Assembly: GCA_034509755.1 (NCBI GenBank) | Contig: CM067545.1 | Span: forward strand, 48,849,062-48,913,061 | Origin: Anisodus tanguticus | Lineage: Eukaryota; Streptophyta; Magnoliopsida; Solanales; Solanaceae | Length of the DNA: 64,000 bases | Direction: 5' to 3' | Shown: positions 48,218 to 59,403 of the stretch, piece after piece | How the letters are laid out: each line of letters begins with the position of its first letter | Numbering within the stretch: the stretch's first letter is position 1 | Program-made: the position numbers and the translations under genes | The notes under the pieces: generated by a model | What the model saw: only the letters and a program-made list of their open reading frames with translations | The model's database searches: none | What the model was told of the DNA's origin: nothing

Positions 48218-48772
48218 GGAACAATCACATGAGAATGTAAAGGCCTTTGGATGGGCAGCTAGAGACACCTCTGGGGTTCTTTCTCCTTTCTATTTTTCAA
48301 TAAGGTAATTTATATTTTTTTCTTTCTTCTTTATAGATTTTTTGGGTTTTTTTTATTGGAAAGGTATAATAGAGGTTTAATTTGGGATTAAATGGGTACA
48401 GGGTGACTGATGAAAAAGATGTGCAGTTTAAAGTTATCTATTATGGAATTTGTCATACTGATCTTCATCAACTCAAGAATGAATGGGACAACAGAGTATA
48501 TCCCATTATACATGGGTAAATTTAAATTTTATTGCTTCTTTTTATTTTATGCTCCTTATTTGCAATAATATATATACCAAAAAGTGTTGGAAACTATTTT
48601 ACATAAGAGAATTTACTAGTGTAATGCTAAAGTGATTCAATAATTGCTTTAAGTTACAGCTTCGAATCTCAGGTGTGACATTCTAGCATTTTTTTTCTAT
48701 TCTCTTATTAGAATTCCAGATTCCGGCACAATGTATAGTATTCACTTTTTCTTTTAAAATCTGCAAAAAATA

Positions 48773-49802
48773 TATTGAAATTACTTTCAGTTACTATTGA
48801 TTTACCAGAATAAAAAGTAGTTTAGCTTTAGGAGGAGTCTTTGTTTAATTCAAATTTAACTAGATAAGATTATTTGAGATATTTTAGGTTTTTAAATTTT
48901 AAATTATGTAAATTTTCTGTTTTAAGTTGGCTATTTAAAGCCTTTTATGCTTATGTAAACTCATTGAGAGACTTTTTCAATCAACACTTTTAACTTTTTT
49001 TTATTGCCCCATCTTTTAAAAAATCAACAAGTGGTATCAAGAGCCTCCATTGATCTTAAGTGCTCTATGAGTTCATTTAAAGAACCATTTTAAAAAATAT
49101 TTTCAACCCATTTTGACACGTGCTTATTTTCAACAAGCAGGGCTATTTTCAACTAACATTGATTTTTAACCAATATCAGTTTTAACCTATTTTCAAATAT
49201 AGCAAGCAACAATTTCTCTTTAAATACATAACAAATTCACTGATGAAAACTATCAAATTTGGTCAGTGAAGCTCAAGTGTTACTTTGAAACCTATGATTT
49301 ATGGGATGTTGTGATGGAAGAAAAATTCTTACAATAATTATTTGCAAATGCTACAATTGTTCAAATTGAAGCACTTTCAAAAGAGCTTTTAAATAAAACA
49401 AGGTTATTGAGAGTTCTTTTTATGCTCAAAACGAAAAGAAAAATTCATGTCACAAAATTGTGCAAATCCAGAGACGCTCAAAAAATTTCAAGCACAAACA
49501 ATAGAAGCAGAAATTGAGGAGGAACAACTTTTTTAAATTGCAGCAACTGAAGCAAAGGAGGAGTGTTGAAATTACTTTTAGTTACTGTTGATTTACCATA
49601 ATAAAAAGTAGTTTAGCTTTAGGAGAAGTCTTTGTTTAAATTCAAATCTAACTAGATAAGATTAGTTGAGATATTTTAGGTTTTTGAATTTTAAATTATG
49701 CAAATTTTCTGTTTTACGTTGGCTATTTAAAGTCTTCTATGCTTATGTAAACTCATAAACACTTTTAACTTTTTTGGCTACCCATCTTTTAAAAAACCAA
49801 CA
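48773..49802 (+). mobile_element. Small terminal-repeat retroelement with gag remnant (TRIM / TR-GAG-like), 1030 bp
   Basis: LTRs at 48773-49029 (starts TATTGAAATTACTTTC, TG end mutated) and 49564-49802 (starts TGTTGAAATTACTTTTAG), both ending ATC/ACC-AACA. Flanking 5-bp duplication AAATA (48768-48772 and 49803-49807). Primer site TGGTATCAAGAGCC follows the left LTR; polypurine AAAGGAGGAG precedes the right LTR. The 534-bp interior keeps copia Gag-like words (TDENYQIWSVKLKCYF, YDLWDVVMEE) with stops, and no pol. Located in intron 2 of the CAD-like pseudogene. Confidence 0.9.
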
Positions 49803-49917
49803 AAATATTTGTTACTAGCATTTAGACTGCAGCCAGAGATACTACAAACATATTTATATTTGTCAAAAAAAAAAATCCTACTATGGGCTATTTTTTCCTT
49901 CTGTTATATATTTGGAG

Positions 49918-50018
49918 CTATGTTGCTCAGACTCTTCAAACATACCATCGAGTGTGTATTGGATCCTCCGGAATCACATACGGTGCCGCACCATTTTTGG
50001 AGGGCTCGAGCAACATAG
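49918..50018. mobile_element. 101-bp inverted-repeat element CTATGTTGCTC...GAGCAACATAG
   Basis: Perfect 11-bp terminal inverted repeats and internal GGATCCTCCGGAATC, a common small Solanaceae-type repeat by my recollection. Lies in intron 2 of the CAD-like pseudogene. Related copies at 10297-10349 and 63206-63297. Confidence 0.8.
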
Positions 50019-51323
50019 ATTTGTACTATATTGTAGATAATTTTGAACGTCAAGAAGATTATGTAAATACTTAAACTGATATTGTCGTTAACACCCAAAA
50101 AAATGGATGGAAAGGGCAGAAAACATATATTTTTACTTTGTTGGTCTGTTCTACTAGTTATTTTAAGTGGACTCTGATGTGAAATTATCTTAAATGAAGA
50201 AATGATGATTGATATAGCCACTCCTAATTTGTTTGGCACTGAGGTGTAGTTATTGTTATTGATCATTTTTTTCAGGCATGAGATTGTTGGTGACTGAAGT
50301 TGGTAACAAGGTCGAAAAGTTTAAAGGCGGAGACAAAGTAGGCGTTGGATATTTAGTAGGATCATGTCGCGATTGTGAAAACTGTGCCAATGATCTGGAG
50401 AATTACTATCCCGGTCATATAACGACAACCAATGGTACTCTATCAGACGGATCCATGACGCATGGAGGTTACTCCGATCTCATGGTTGTCGACCAGCATT
50501 TTGTTGTTCATTGGCCGGAGAATTTGCCAATGGAAGTTGCTCCTATGTTATGTGCAGGGATCACAACTTATAGCCCCTAGAAATATTTTGGGCTTGACAA
50601 GCCTCGAATGCACATTGGTGTTGTGGGCTTGGCCATATGGCTGTGAAATTTGCTAAGGAGTTCGGAACCAAAGTTACTGTTATTAGTACATCACTTAGTA
50701 AGAAAGACGAAGCAATCGAGCGTTTGGGGGCGGACTCATTTTTGGTCAGCCATGACCCTGACCAAATGCAGGTGAATATTGCAACTTTTGACTTCATATC
50801 GATTAGTCAATCAATTATGCTTCAATCTCAAACTAGTTGCATTTAATATGACTTTAGAATACTATTTTTTGTGAATATGAGCAGGCTGCTGCGGGATCAC
50901 TTGATGGCATCATTGACAATGTATCTGCAACTCACCCTCTTTCTCCATTGATTAATTTGTTGAAAACTAATGGAAAGCTCGTGATGCTTGGCGCGCCAAA
51001 AAAACCACTAGAGTTTCCTGTGTTTCCCTTGCTTTTAGGTACGTTTCTTTGATCGACGATTTTACCTATGCAACTTTTGATTAAAATTGATAACACAAGT
51101 GCATATAATGTTGAAAACAGGACGGAAGCTAGTGGCAGGGAGTGCAGTAAGAGGGGTGAAGGATATACAAGATATGGTAAATTTCGCGGCAGAGCATAAC
51201 ATAACACCGGATGTTGAAGTCGTACCAATGGAGTACGTAAATACAACATTAGAGAGTCTTGTGAAATCGGACGTGAAGTATCGTTTTGTGCTTGACATTG
51301 GCAATACATTGAACAAGAATTAA

Positions 51324-52211
51324 GATGAGACTTCTTGTTCTCGCGTGTGTTTGTATTTTAGGCAAAAGAATGATGAGTTCATGTGTGGAAAACCGAACTT
51401 CTACATTTTGCCATAGGCTTATGATTTTTATATTTTGCTTGCAACTCTATGGTGTTCATTTCTTATGTTTTGGGTATCACACATTGAAGAAGAGTCAGCA
51501 AGAATAAATACAATAACATGTTTGATATTTTGAGTCTCCAAAAGAAGGCGGTCGTGCGCAAGTTGGCTGTGAAAGCACAAGCTTAACATGTCTTTCTTTA
51601 TTTATTTTAAATATTTGAATGTCTTTGTCAAGTTGGAAGGGGAGCCTTGGAGTAACTGGTTAAGTTGCTGTCATGTGACCAGGAGGTCATAGGTTCAAGC
51701 CGTGGAAACAGCCTCTTGCAGAAATATGAGGTAAGGCTGCATCAATAGACCCTTGTGGTCTGGTCCTTTTCCGAACCCCGCCCATAGCGGGAGCTTAGTG
51801 CACCGGGTTGCCGTTTGTCAAGTTGGTTGGCATCATTCGCTCCTTTTTGTTCCCTCCTTTCCCGGTTGGCCCGTAATACGACACCTAAACTCAAAGCTAC
51901 GATTAAATCCGATTGGATCAACTAGTCCTATCCAACCCAACCCTGGAATTTAGAACGATTGACCTATTTGGACGGTGACTTTCAAGATTTTTTCACTTTT
52001 ATTTTTATTTGGTACGATGATGATTGACATGAGTTGAGCTTAAGGGAAGAAGTGAGTATTCATATAGCCGACTAGTGGCATATAGAGCCACATAGAATGA
52101 AGACTAGCCAATTGAACACCCTTCATCGAAAAATTATTAGGATACATAAAAAATTATACTGTATATATAAGGTCAAAAAATATCTCTTGTACATATATTA
52201 AACTTTGAACG
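51324..52211. other. 3' flank of the CAD-like pseudogene, containing a SINE
   Basis: Probable old 3' UTR to about 51530, then the SINE at 51637-51816, then AT-rich sequence up to the copia-derived LTR element. No gene seen. Confidence 0.5.
51637..51816 (+). mobile_element. Au-type tRNA-derived SINE with 13-bp TSD
   Basis: Begins AAGGGGAGCCTTGGAGTAAC, with a box-A-like TGGAGTAACTGG at 51649-51660 and box B GGTTCAAGCCG at 51692-51702 (internal pol III promoter). Has the family body GGAAACAGCCTCTTGCAGAA and the end GTGCACCGGGTTGCCGTTT. The 13-bp duplication TTTGTCAAGTTGG flanks it (51624-51636 and 51814-51826). Family name is from memory of the consensus. Confidence 0.9.
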
Positions 52212-55200
52212 TGTTAGAAATTCTCTATTTAGTGGACTCACATATTTAATATAATTGTACATAGATATGCTATCAATTAAAGACATCCGTTTCTCTGATA
52301 TAATAAAGTGTTATTTTTATGAGAAGCATGTCCTTTTATTTATGATGTACCGGCTTGAATTCATTTTCACAACAATATATAAATATTATAGGTTATAAAG
52401 TATGGATTTTATATGCATAGAAACCTAGTTAACGCTTCAGTTATAATTTATAGGTTCATAACTGAAGAGTTACACATTTTTTGAAAGGTTACATTTGAAA
52501 AGTTATGTCTCTTTTGAAGAGTTGCCTTACTATTATATATATGGTTGTGGTCCCTAAGTATGTTACCAATTCTTTTCATTTTTTTTTAATAATTAAGAGA
52601 AGTGTACATAAAAAAAAATAACAAGACTTAGAAGATTCTGCCATTCTTCCGTCCATATTAGAATGGATCAAGGTAAGTGTCATTACTATTCTTCTAGTTT
52701 ATTTATCAATGTCTAATGATTTACTTTCGATCTTGTATGAACTATATAAATTTTTTCAACAAATGGTATCAGAGCAAGTTTTTGTTAAATCATTAGACGT
52801 GATAATTTAGATTGCAATTTTCAAGTTTTTGGATGGCATTCTGAGACCAATTTCTAATCTGCAAAACATGCACTACCCGTCTCTCAAAAGTAACTTTTGG
52901 CTGATTTTTTCCAGAAGTTTTACTTCAATTCTTAAAATGAAATAAAAGAGAATGATTCTCAATGCATTGAAGGGGTGATGCTTTACATTTTCTGGATCAC
53001 TTATTCCGGTTTTGCCGAAACGACGAGAATGATTTTGGTGGCAGAATCCTTTTTATTCTTCTATTTACTCTTTTCTAGTTTTTTTGTTTTCTTTCTTGAT
53101 TAAAATAATATCAAGGGATAAAGAAAAGTCTAAAGTAAAGATGTGATGTCAAACAATGTTTTGACATCTTAGATTTTGGTTTTGATTCTGCCCACCTTCA
53201 GTTTATAATATAATATTTTTAATAAAGTATTAATACTTTCTAGTCTCTACTGATTATTCCAAATTTATATACTCTCCCCGTCCAATTTATTTGAAGGTTG
53301 ATTAGTTTGGAGTTTAAATAACTTTTTTTTACTTAATTTAAAACATGAATTCTTCAAATATTTTATAATCAAATTTACTTATTTGAAAACTATATGAAAA
53401 ATACTATAAGTATGCATAATTAATAATTCACAATATATGAAAAGAGTTGGAGAAAATTATAGTAAAAAAGAGTTGTTTGACTCTCAAACTGATCAACATT
53501 AAAAAAAAAATGGGGACTGAAGGAGTAATTAGGTATTGTATGTTTGGATGAATTGAAGTATACTGCAGCGTTTTTGGATAAATTTTGGGCCCCATCATCA
53601 TTTATTATTTTGAAGAATCTAATTTAGAATATTGATAAAGTTACACATATTTTGATCATGTAATTCCCTACAGGTTGATGCCGCTTCGCGGTATTGATAT
53701 CTGGTCTTAAGGTTTTGGAGATTTTGATCTCAATTTCATGTCGATGTCAGAATGGTATTAATTAGGGACGGATCCAATTTTATTTGAATCTTTAAGATTT
53801 TTAATATTAAATCTATTATATTTTTAAAGTTATTTCATATTTAGATTGATGTTGGGCTTATTATATTTCGTTTGAATCATAAACACAATTTTAATTCCTT
53901 AGGACCAAGTATTAAGTTACTGACCTATTTGAAACTTTTCGGGTCTTCCGAAGTTTGGTCAGGATATTAAGGAAATTATTTCATTCTTAAAGTATTGTAT
54001 TGCTTGTCCAATTTGAAATAGGAGTAAATTGTAATTTGATTCACATGTTATGCAACAGATGCACAGTTTGATCCTCATTTGTGCATATCCAATTCTGCAT
54101 ATTTGGTTTAAGTTTATGCAATTTTAAAATATTATTTTAGTTTAAGTTATTGGTCTTTATTGGATATTTTTTGTGAGATCTAATAAGGTCTCAGGAGTAG
54201 CTAAAGCACTCTAAGATCATAAAGTACTAAGTTCGGAAGATTTTATATGGTGTATGATATTAAAATTTTGTGCAATTTTCGCAGAGCTATGTGTATTTTT
54301 TGGCAGTTTTTTTGCATTATTCTGTAGAACTTTATATAGATATTTATTATGTTTTTTTAAATTTTCTGAAGCAGTTTTGCATAAAGCTAACATGCATTTT
54401 CCAAGTTACATCTTGGGATGTCCTTTTTTGCTATTTTTTCGATGCGCATAAAAAATAGTTATTTGCTTCTTTTTTCAAATGGAATAGATTAGTCTAATAT
54501 GTTGCCAAAGTAACCTCTATTAGATTAAATTTATTTGCTTTGGACATGTAACCATCCAAAAGAAGATTATTTTGGCCAGATTATGAATACCACTTACAAA
54601 TTATTATTTATGTCCAAAGACTGTGTGAAGGAAAGAGTTCAGAGTCTTCTTGTGTCAATAGAGCATATTAGTACAAACTCTATTATTGCGGATCCTCTCA
54701 TTAAAGGTTGCAACATAAATATTTTTTTTATGAGTTTGTAGCTTATATGTATGCCGTTGGACTCTATGATGAACCACTTCATTGGGAGTTTATTGTTTTA
54801 TTTATACTTTTGACATGTTTAAGTATATTTTTTGTACAAACTAACATTTTATGAAATTTATGAATTTTGAGTGATTATTGAAAACTTTGAAAATAATGCT
54901 ATTGACTTTCTACTGCAGTTTTGCATAAAGTGTAAGAAAGTGATTTTGGACTATTTAAAGTCATAAAGTAGGACCAGTTAGAAATAAGCATGACTGAGAT
55001 CAATTTTACATGCAATTTTCATGCTATGCATCCATACTTGATATATGTCATTAATTTTGTTGATATCGAGACCATTGATGGGTTTAGTGACTAATATATG
55101 TTACGAAATCCTCTTTGGTCCCATATTAGTACGATTAATAGACCAGATTGCTTAGAAATAGCACATTGTGCGTACTATAAAGTTTTTGGTTATGTACAGT

Positions 55201-55710
55201 TTTTCAGAAATATATGTAGTCCAAGTGAGAGATTGTTAGAAATTCTCTATTTAGTGGACTCACATATTTAAATATAATTGTACATAGATATGTTATCAAT
55301 TAAAGGCGCCCATTCTGATCTAATAAAGTGTTATTTTTATGAGTTATATATAAATCTTATGTTATAAAATATGGATTTTATATGAATATAAATCTAGTTA
55401 ACTCTTCAGTTATAATTTATGGGTTCATAACTGAAAGATTACACCTTTTTTGAAAAGTTATGTCTCTTTCGAAGAGTTGCCTTATTATTATATATATGTT
55501 GTGGTCCTAAGTTTGTTACCAATTATTTTCCTCTCTATCTCATTAAGAGAAATGTACATAAAGAAAGTAACAAGACTTAGAAAATTCTGCCTTTCTTCAA
55601 TCGATATTAGAATGGATCAAGGTAAGTGCCCTTACTATTATTCTAGTTTATTCATCACTATCTAATGATTTACTTACAATCTTGTATGGACCGTATAAAA
55701 TTTTCCAAGA
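52212..55710 (+). mobile_element. Copia-derived non-autonomous LTR element, about 3.5 kb
   Basis: Left LTR 52212-52761 and right LTR 55234-55710 both start TGTTAGAAATTCTCTATTTA and share sequence to the end. Primer site TGGTATCAGAGC at 52764-52775 and polypurine AAGTGAGAGAT before the right LTR give plus orientation. The interior is almost all non-coding; only the end of a copia RNase H region survives (IEHISTNSIIADPLIKG, 54658-54708). Flanks GAACG / GAATG may be a mutated 5-bp target duplication if the right LTR has lost its final CA. Confidence 0.85.
53270..53528. mobile_element. Degenerate MITE inside the copia-derived element
   Basis: Left ACTCTCCCCGTCCAATTTAT and right ATGGGGACTGAAGGAGTA are imperfect inverted repeats of the ACTCCCTCCGTCC type. 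AT-rich interior, no coding. Confidence 0.5.
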
Positions 55711-56429
55711 ATGTTCTTAACCAAATTTCAATTTTCATTAATATAGCCAACTCCAACTTATTTAGGATCAAATCATTGTTGTAGTCTCAACTATCAGGAT
55801 TTGTGTAGGATTGAAAAGTAGCTCAATCAGAAACAAGCAAATATTGCTTGGACAGTACACTTCAAGTTTCGTAATAATCTTATAACTACACTTTTGGAGT
55901 AAACGGAGGGAAAGAACTATTGATCAGTCCTCTCGTAATTGAAAATATTAAAATCACTAATTACTTACAAAAAAACTGTTATATAATTAACAAGTACAAA
56001 GAACGGGAATTACCATTCCTTTTTATTACTAGTATTTCCCATTTTATATGACACGATAAGTATTTGGAGAACAAATTATATTTCCTTTTACCATGATTTT
56101 TTGTGGTAATATTAAATGTTGTGAATTATAGTGTTATTTATGTAGTTTATGTATATGTAAATTCTGTTTTACGGAAATATGAAGAATATTTCGCTCGAAC
56201 ATCTCACATCAAAAATTATAGTTTCACCATCGGACTCGGACACACATAAAATGAACATGGACGGACTATAATTTACTTCTTGACCATACTTCAATTATAA
56301 GCAGGGACAGAATGGGAGCATCTGCTACAGGTTAGGCTAAACTCAGTAGCTTTGGTTTAAACGCTATATTTTATTTTTAAAATTTATTGAATATGCAAAT
56401 TATTAATTTAAAGCATAGTAACTTGAAAC
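55711..56429. other. AT-rich intergenic stretch, no gene seen
   Basis: Nothing recognisable beyond a short TTTCCCATTTTATATGACAC motif at 56036 that may be an end of a decayed MITE. Confidence 0.4.
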
Positions 56430-56861
56430 TGTTAGAATTAATTCAGAATGCATAAAGTTCATATCATGTTCCCGCTTCATTTAAATTATAAGTATTGGAC
56501 TTGGATTCTGAGTGAACACGTTAGTGACAAAGAAATGATTGTACTTTCATTTTCTTGTTTTAATCTAACACGACTAGGACAGATGCTTGACCAAAAAGAA
56601 AATAACCTAGGACAGATAGAATATAAGAAATTACTAAAGAAATGTAAGATTAGTTGTTTATGTAAATTTGTTGGTTCCAAGTGCTAAAATTTTGTGGGGG
56701 TGGGGGTGAAATTAACAGATATGTATATTTTGTTGAGTTATGGAGCCTAATTCATCGCCAACACTATGAAGATCCTACGCAGAGTGTGGAACGCATATAA
56801 TGTAAGGTTATTTAGTGGAGGGTGAGAATTTCGGGCTTGTATTATGGTCGCCCTAGTTTCG

Positions 56862-56897
<36 letters not shown>

Positions 56898-57102
56898 TAG
56901 GGCGCCGATTTTTTTCTTTGTAGAGAGAAAAGAGAGAATTGTAAACAAAAACTCCATATTCTGATAATAGTAAAATCTGCAGCGGCAAAGTAGACGTAGC
57001 TCTCGCATAGAGGGTGAACTATTATAAATCTGTGTGTGTTATTTGTTCTTCGTTTATTTACTATTTTCTGATTAGGTCGGATTTGTGACTCAAATCCTAA
57101 CA
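56430..57102 (+). repeat. Probable 5' LTR of copia 4
   Basis: End ...CAAATCCTAACA is firm because the primer site follows. The start TGTTAGAATTAATTC at 56430 is chosen because TGTTAG/CTAACA form a 6-bp inverted repeat; a start at 56731 (TGTTGAG) is an alternative. Contains an (AT)n run at 56862-56896 that may serve as TATA region. Confidence 0.55.
56862..56896. repeat. (TA)n microsatellite in the copia 4 LTR
   Basis: About 35 bp of alternating TA just after CCTAGTTTCGC. Confidence 0.95.
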
Positions 57103-57144
57103 ACTGGTATCCGAGCGACAAATTGTGTTGCGATTCAGAAAACG

Positions 57145-59231
57145 ATGGGAGGCGAAGATGGTTCGGCACACGACATCGGGAAATTCGATGGTACGGATTT
57201 TGCGTTTTGGAGAATACAAATTTAAGATTATTTGTACGACAGAAAGCTTCATCAACCGCTGAGTCCGAAGCCAGATGAGATGAATGATGCAGATTGGAAT
57301 CTTCTTGACAGACTTGTTCTGGGTTTCATTGGATTGACGCTGTCGAAGAACGTTGCTCACAACGTGGCGAATGAGAAGACCATCACTGGCATGAAGAAGG
57401 TTCTGTATGACATATATGAGAAACCTTCAGCAAACAATAAGGTATTTCTCATTAAGAAACTCTTTCATCTAAAAATGGAGGAAGGTGCTCCTGTTGCAAC
57501 GCACGTGAATGAATTCAATACGATTGTCAATCAATTGTCATCTGTTGCAATCGAGTTTGACAATGAAGTGCAAGCCTTAAATTTGCTGGCATCTCTACCG
57601 AATAGCTGGGAGCCGATGAGAGCAGCGGTTAGTAATTCTGTTAGCAGTGCTAAATTTAAATTCAATGAAGTTAGAGATCGTATTCTTACTGAGGAGGTTC
57701 GCAGGATAGATTCTGGTAAAGCATCGACGAGTTCTGTTTTGAACGTTAAGAACAGAGGCAAAAATTATGACAGAAACTACAACCGAAATAAGGGCAAGTC
57801 GAAGTCAATGAATGGTAGGAGTCAATCCAGATCCGGGCGAACACTTGAGTGTTGGAACTGTAGAAAAATAGGTCACATCAAGAAGAATTGCAGGGCACCG
57901 AAGAAGGAGGACAACAAGGGAGTGAAGTCAATGCTGCCACTGAAGACATTGTTGATGCGTTGTTATTGTCTGTTGACAGCCCGATTAACTCTTGGGTGCT
58001 TGACTCGTGAGCATCTTTCCACACCACCCTACATCATGATATAATGATGAATTACGTTATTGGGTATCTCGGAAAAGTCTATTTAGCATATGGTAAGCCT
58101 TTAGACGTTGTTCGTATTGGAGACATTAATTTGAAGATGTCAAATGGAAATATGTGGAAGATTACAAAGGTCAGACATATGCCGGATCTGAAGCGTAATC
58201 TGATCTCAGTGAGTCATCTTGATGATGAGGGACATGATCTTAACTTTGGTAATGGGTCTTGGAAGGTGACGAATGGTGCTATGGTGGTTAGTCGAGGTAA
58301 GAAAACTGGTACTCTTTATATGACGATGAGCTGCCGTGATACAGTTGTTGTTGTTGACAACACCAAGAAGACAGAGTTGTGGCATTGCAGGCTAGGGTAT
58401 ATGGGCGAGAAAGGGATGAAGCTTCTGGTGACTAATGTCATGATTCCGGAGCTGAAGTTGGTGGATCATCATATGTGTGAGAGTTGCATTCTCGGAAAAG
58501 AGAAACGAGTAAGTTTTTCAAATGCAAGTAGAGAATTGAAAGTTGAGAAGCTTGAATTGGTGCACACTGACGTGTGGGGACCTGCTACTGTCTCCTCACT
58601 CGGAGGATCACATTACTACATGACCTTCATTGATGATTCAACCAGGAATCTATGGGTCTATTTTATGAAAAATAAATCTGACGTGTTCATTATCTTCAAA
58701 AGGTGGAAAGTCATAGTTGAGAATGAGACAAACCTCAAGTTGAGGAGCCTGAGGTCCGACAATGATGGAGAATACATTGATGGTGACTTCAAACAGTATT
58801 GTGCTGATAATGGGATCAAGATGGTGAAGACTACTCCTAGAATGCCCCAACAAAATGGAATAGCAGAAAGGATGAATCGAACATTGAACGAGCGTACACG
58901 GACCATGAGAATACACGCTGGACTGCCCAAGTCATTCTGGGCAGATACAATCAATATTGCATCCTTCTTGATTAACAAAGGACTACCTGTTCCTTTGGAT
59001 TTCAGAATTCCAGAAGAGGCTTGGAGTGGAAAAAAGGTAAATCTTTCTTTTCTGAAAGTGTTTGGTTGCTTATCATATGTTCATATTGATGCTACTGCTA
59101 GAAGTAAACTTGATCTGAAATCTAAGAAGTGTTATTTTATTGGCTATGGTGACACCGAGTTTGGTTATCAATTCTATGATGACCAAAATCGAAAGATCAT
59201 CCGAAGCAGGGACGTCGTCTCCAATGAATAG
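57145..59231 (+). pseudogene. copia 4 gag-protease-integrase remnant
   Basis: ATG 57145 gives MGGEDGSAHDIGKFDGTDF, interrupted by TAA at 57223-57225. Gag continues to 57924 with FLIKKLFHLKMEEG and the zinc knuckle CWNCRKIGHIKKNC (C-X2-C-X4-H-X4-C). A frameshift follows near 57925. Protease reads SWVLDS, then TGA at 58008-58010, then ASFHTT, so the glycine of DSGA became a stop. The rest is one open frame to 59231: ELWHCRLGYMGEKG and CESCILGK (integrase HHCC), then VHTDVWGPA, RSDNDGEY and QQNGIAERMNRT (the D, D, E catalytic residues), ending VVSNE. Integrase looks well preserved; RT is absent. Confidence 0.9.
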
Positions 59232-59403
59232 TTGTTGTACAAGGACAAGTTGTGGGAGAGTTCAGAAAGCAAAGTCTCTAAGAACAAGGAATCGGAAATA
59301 GTTGATTTGAGAAACTTCTCGGTACCCGGAGCTACAGTAAGGTACTGCTGCGACAGAGGAACAAGCCAGTGATGGCGAGGTTGATGAAAATGTTCACGAT
59401 ACT

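Larger units (their letters stand above)
43978..51323 (+). pseudogene. CAD-like alcohol dehydrogenase (cinnamyl/mannitol dehydrogenase type), disrupted
   Basis: Zinc- and NADP-dependent medium-chain dehydrogenase of the ELI3/CAD type. Exons: 43978-43984 plus 48223-48304 (split by copia 3), 48402-48515, 50276-50771, 50885-51038, 51121-51323. Preserved: MEQSHENVKAFGWAARDTSG, YYGICHTDLHQLKNEW with the catalytic Cys, GHEIVG, structural-zinc cysteines in GSCRDCENCAND, and the end YRFVLDIGNTLNKN. Defects: the exon 1 insertion; a frameshift just after HEIVG near 50290; fourth zinc Cys replaced (ENYYPG for ENYCP); TAG at 50578-50580; about 10 bp lost near 50627, removing the Gly-rich GLGGLG NADP loop. 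Intron 2 carries a small retroelement and a MITE. Clearly non-functional. Confidence 0.93.
56430..59401 (+). mobile_element. Ty1/copia retrotransposon 4 (different lineage), truncated before RT
   Basis: 5' LTR, primer site ACTGGTATCCGAGC (57103-57116), gag with zinc knuckle, protease and integrase, then an abrupt junction near 59402 to gypsy sequence. No copia RT or RNase H and no matching 3' LTR was found downstream. The Gag with a CCHC knuckle and the integrase words separate it from copia 1-3; a Tork/Tnt1-type lineage is likely but not proven. Confidence 0.88.

Noticed and set aside
51649..51702. A tRNA gene at the pol III A/B boxes
   Set aside because: The sequence does not fold as a full tRNA, and the body, GTGCACCGGG end and 13-bp TSD identify a SINE.
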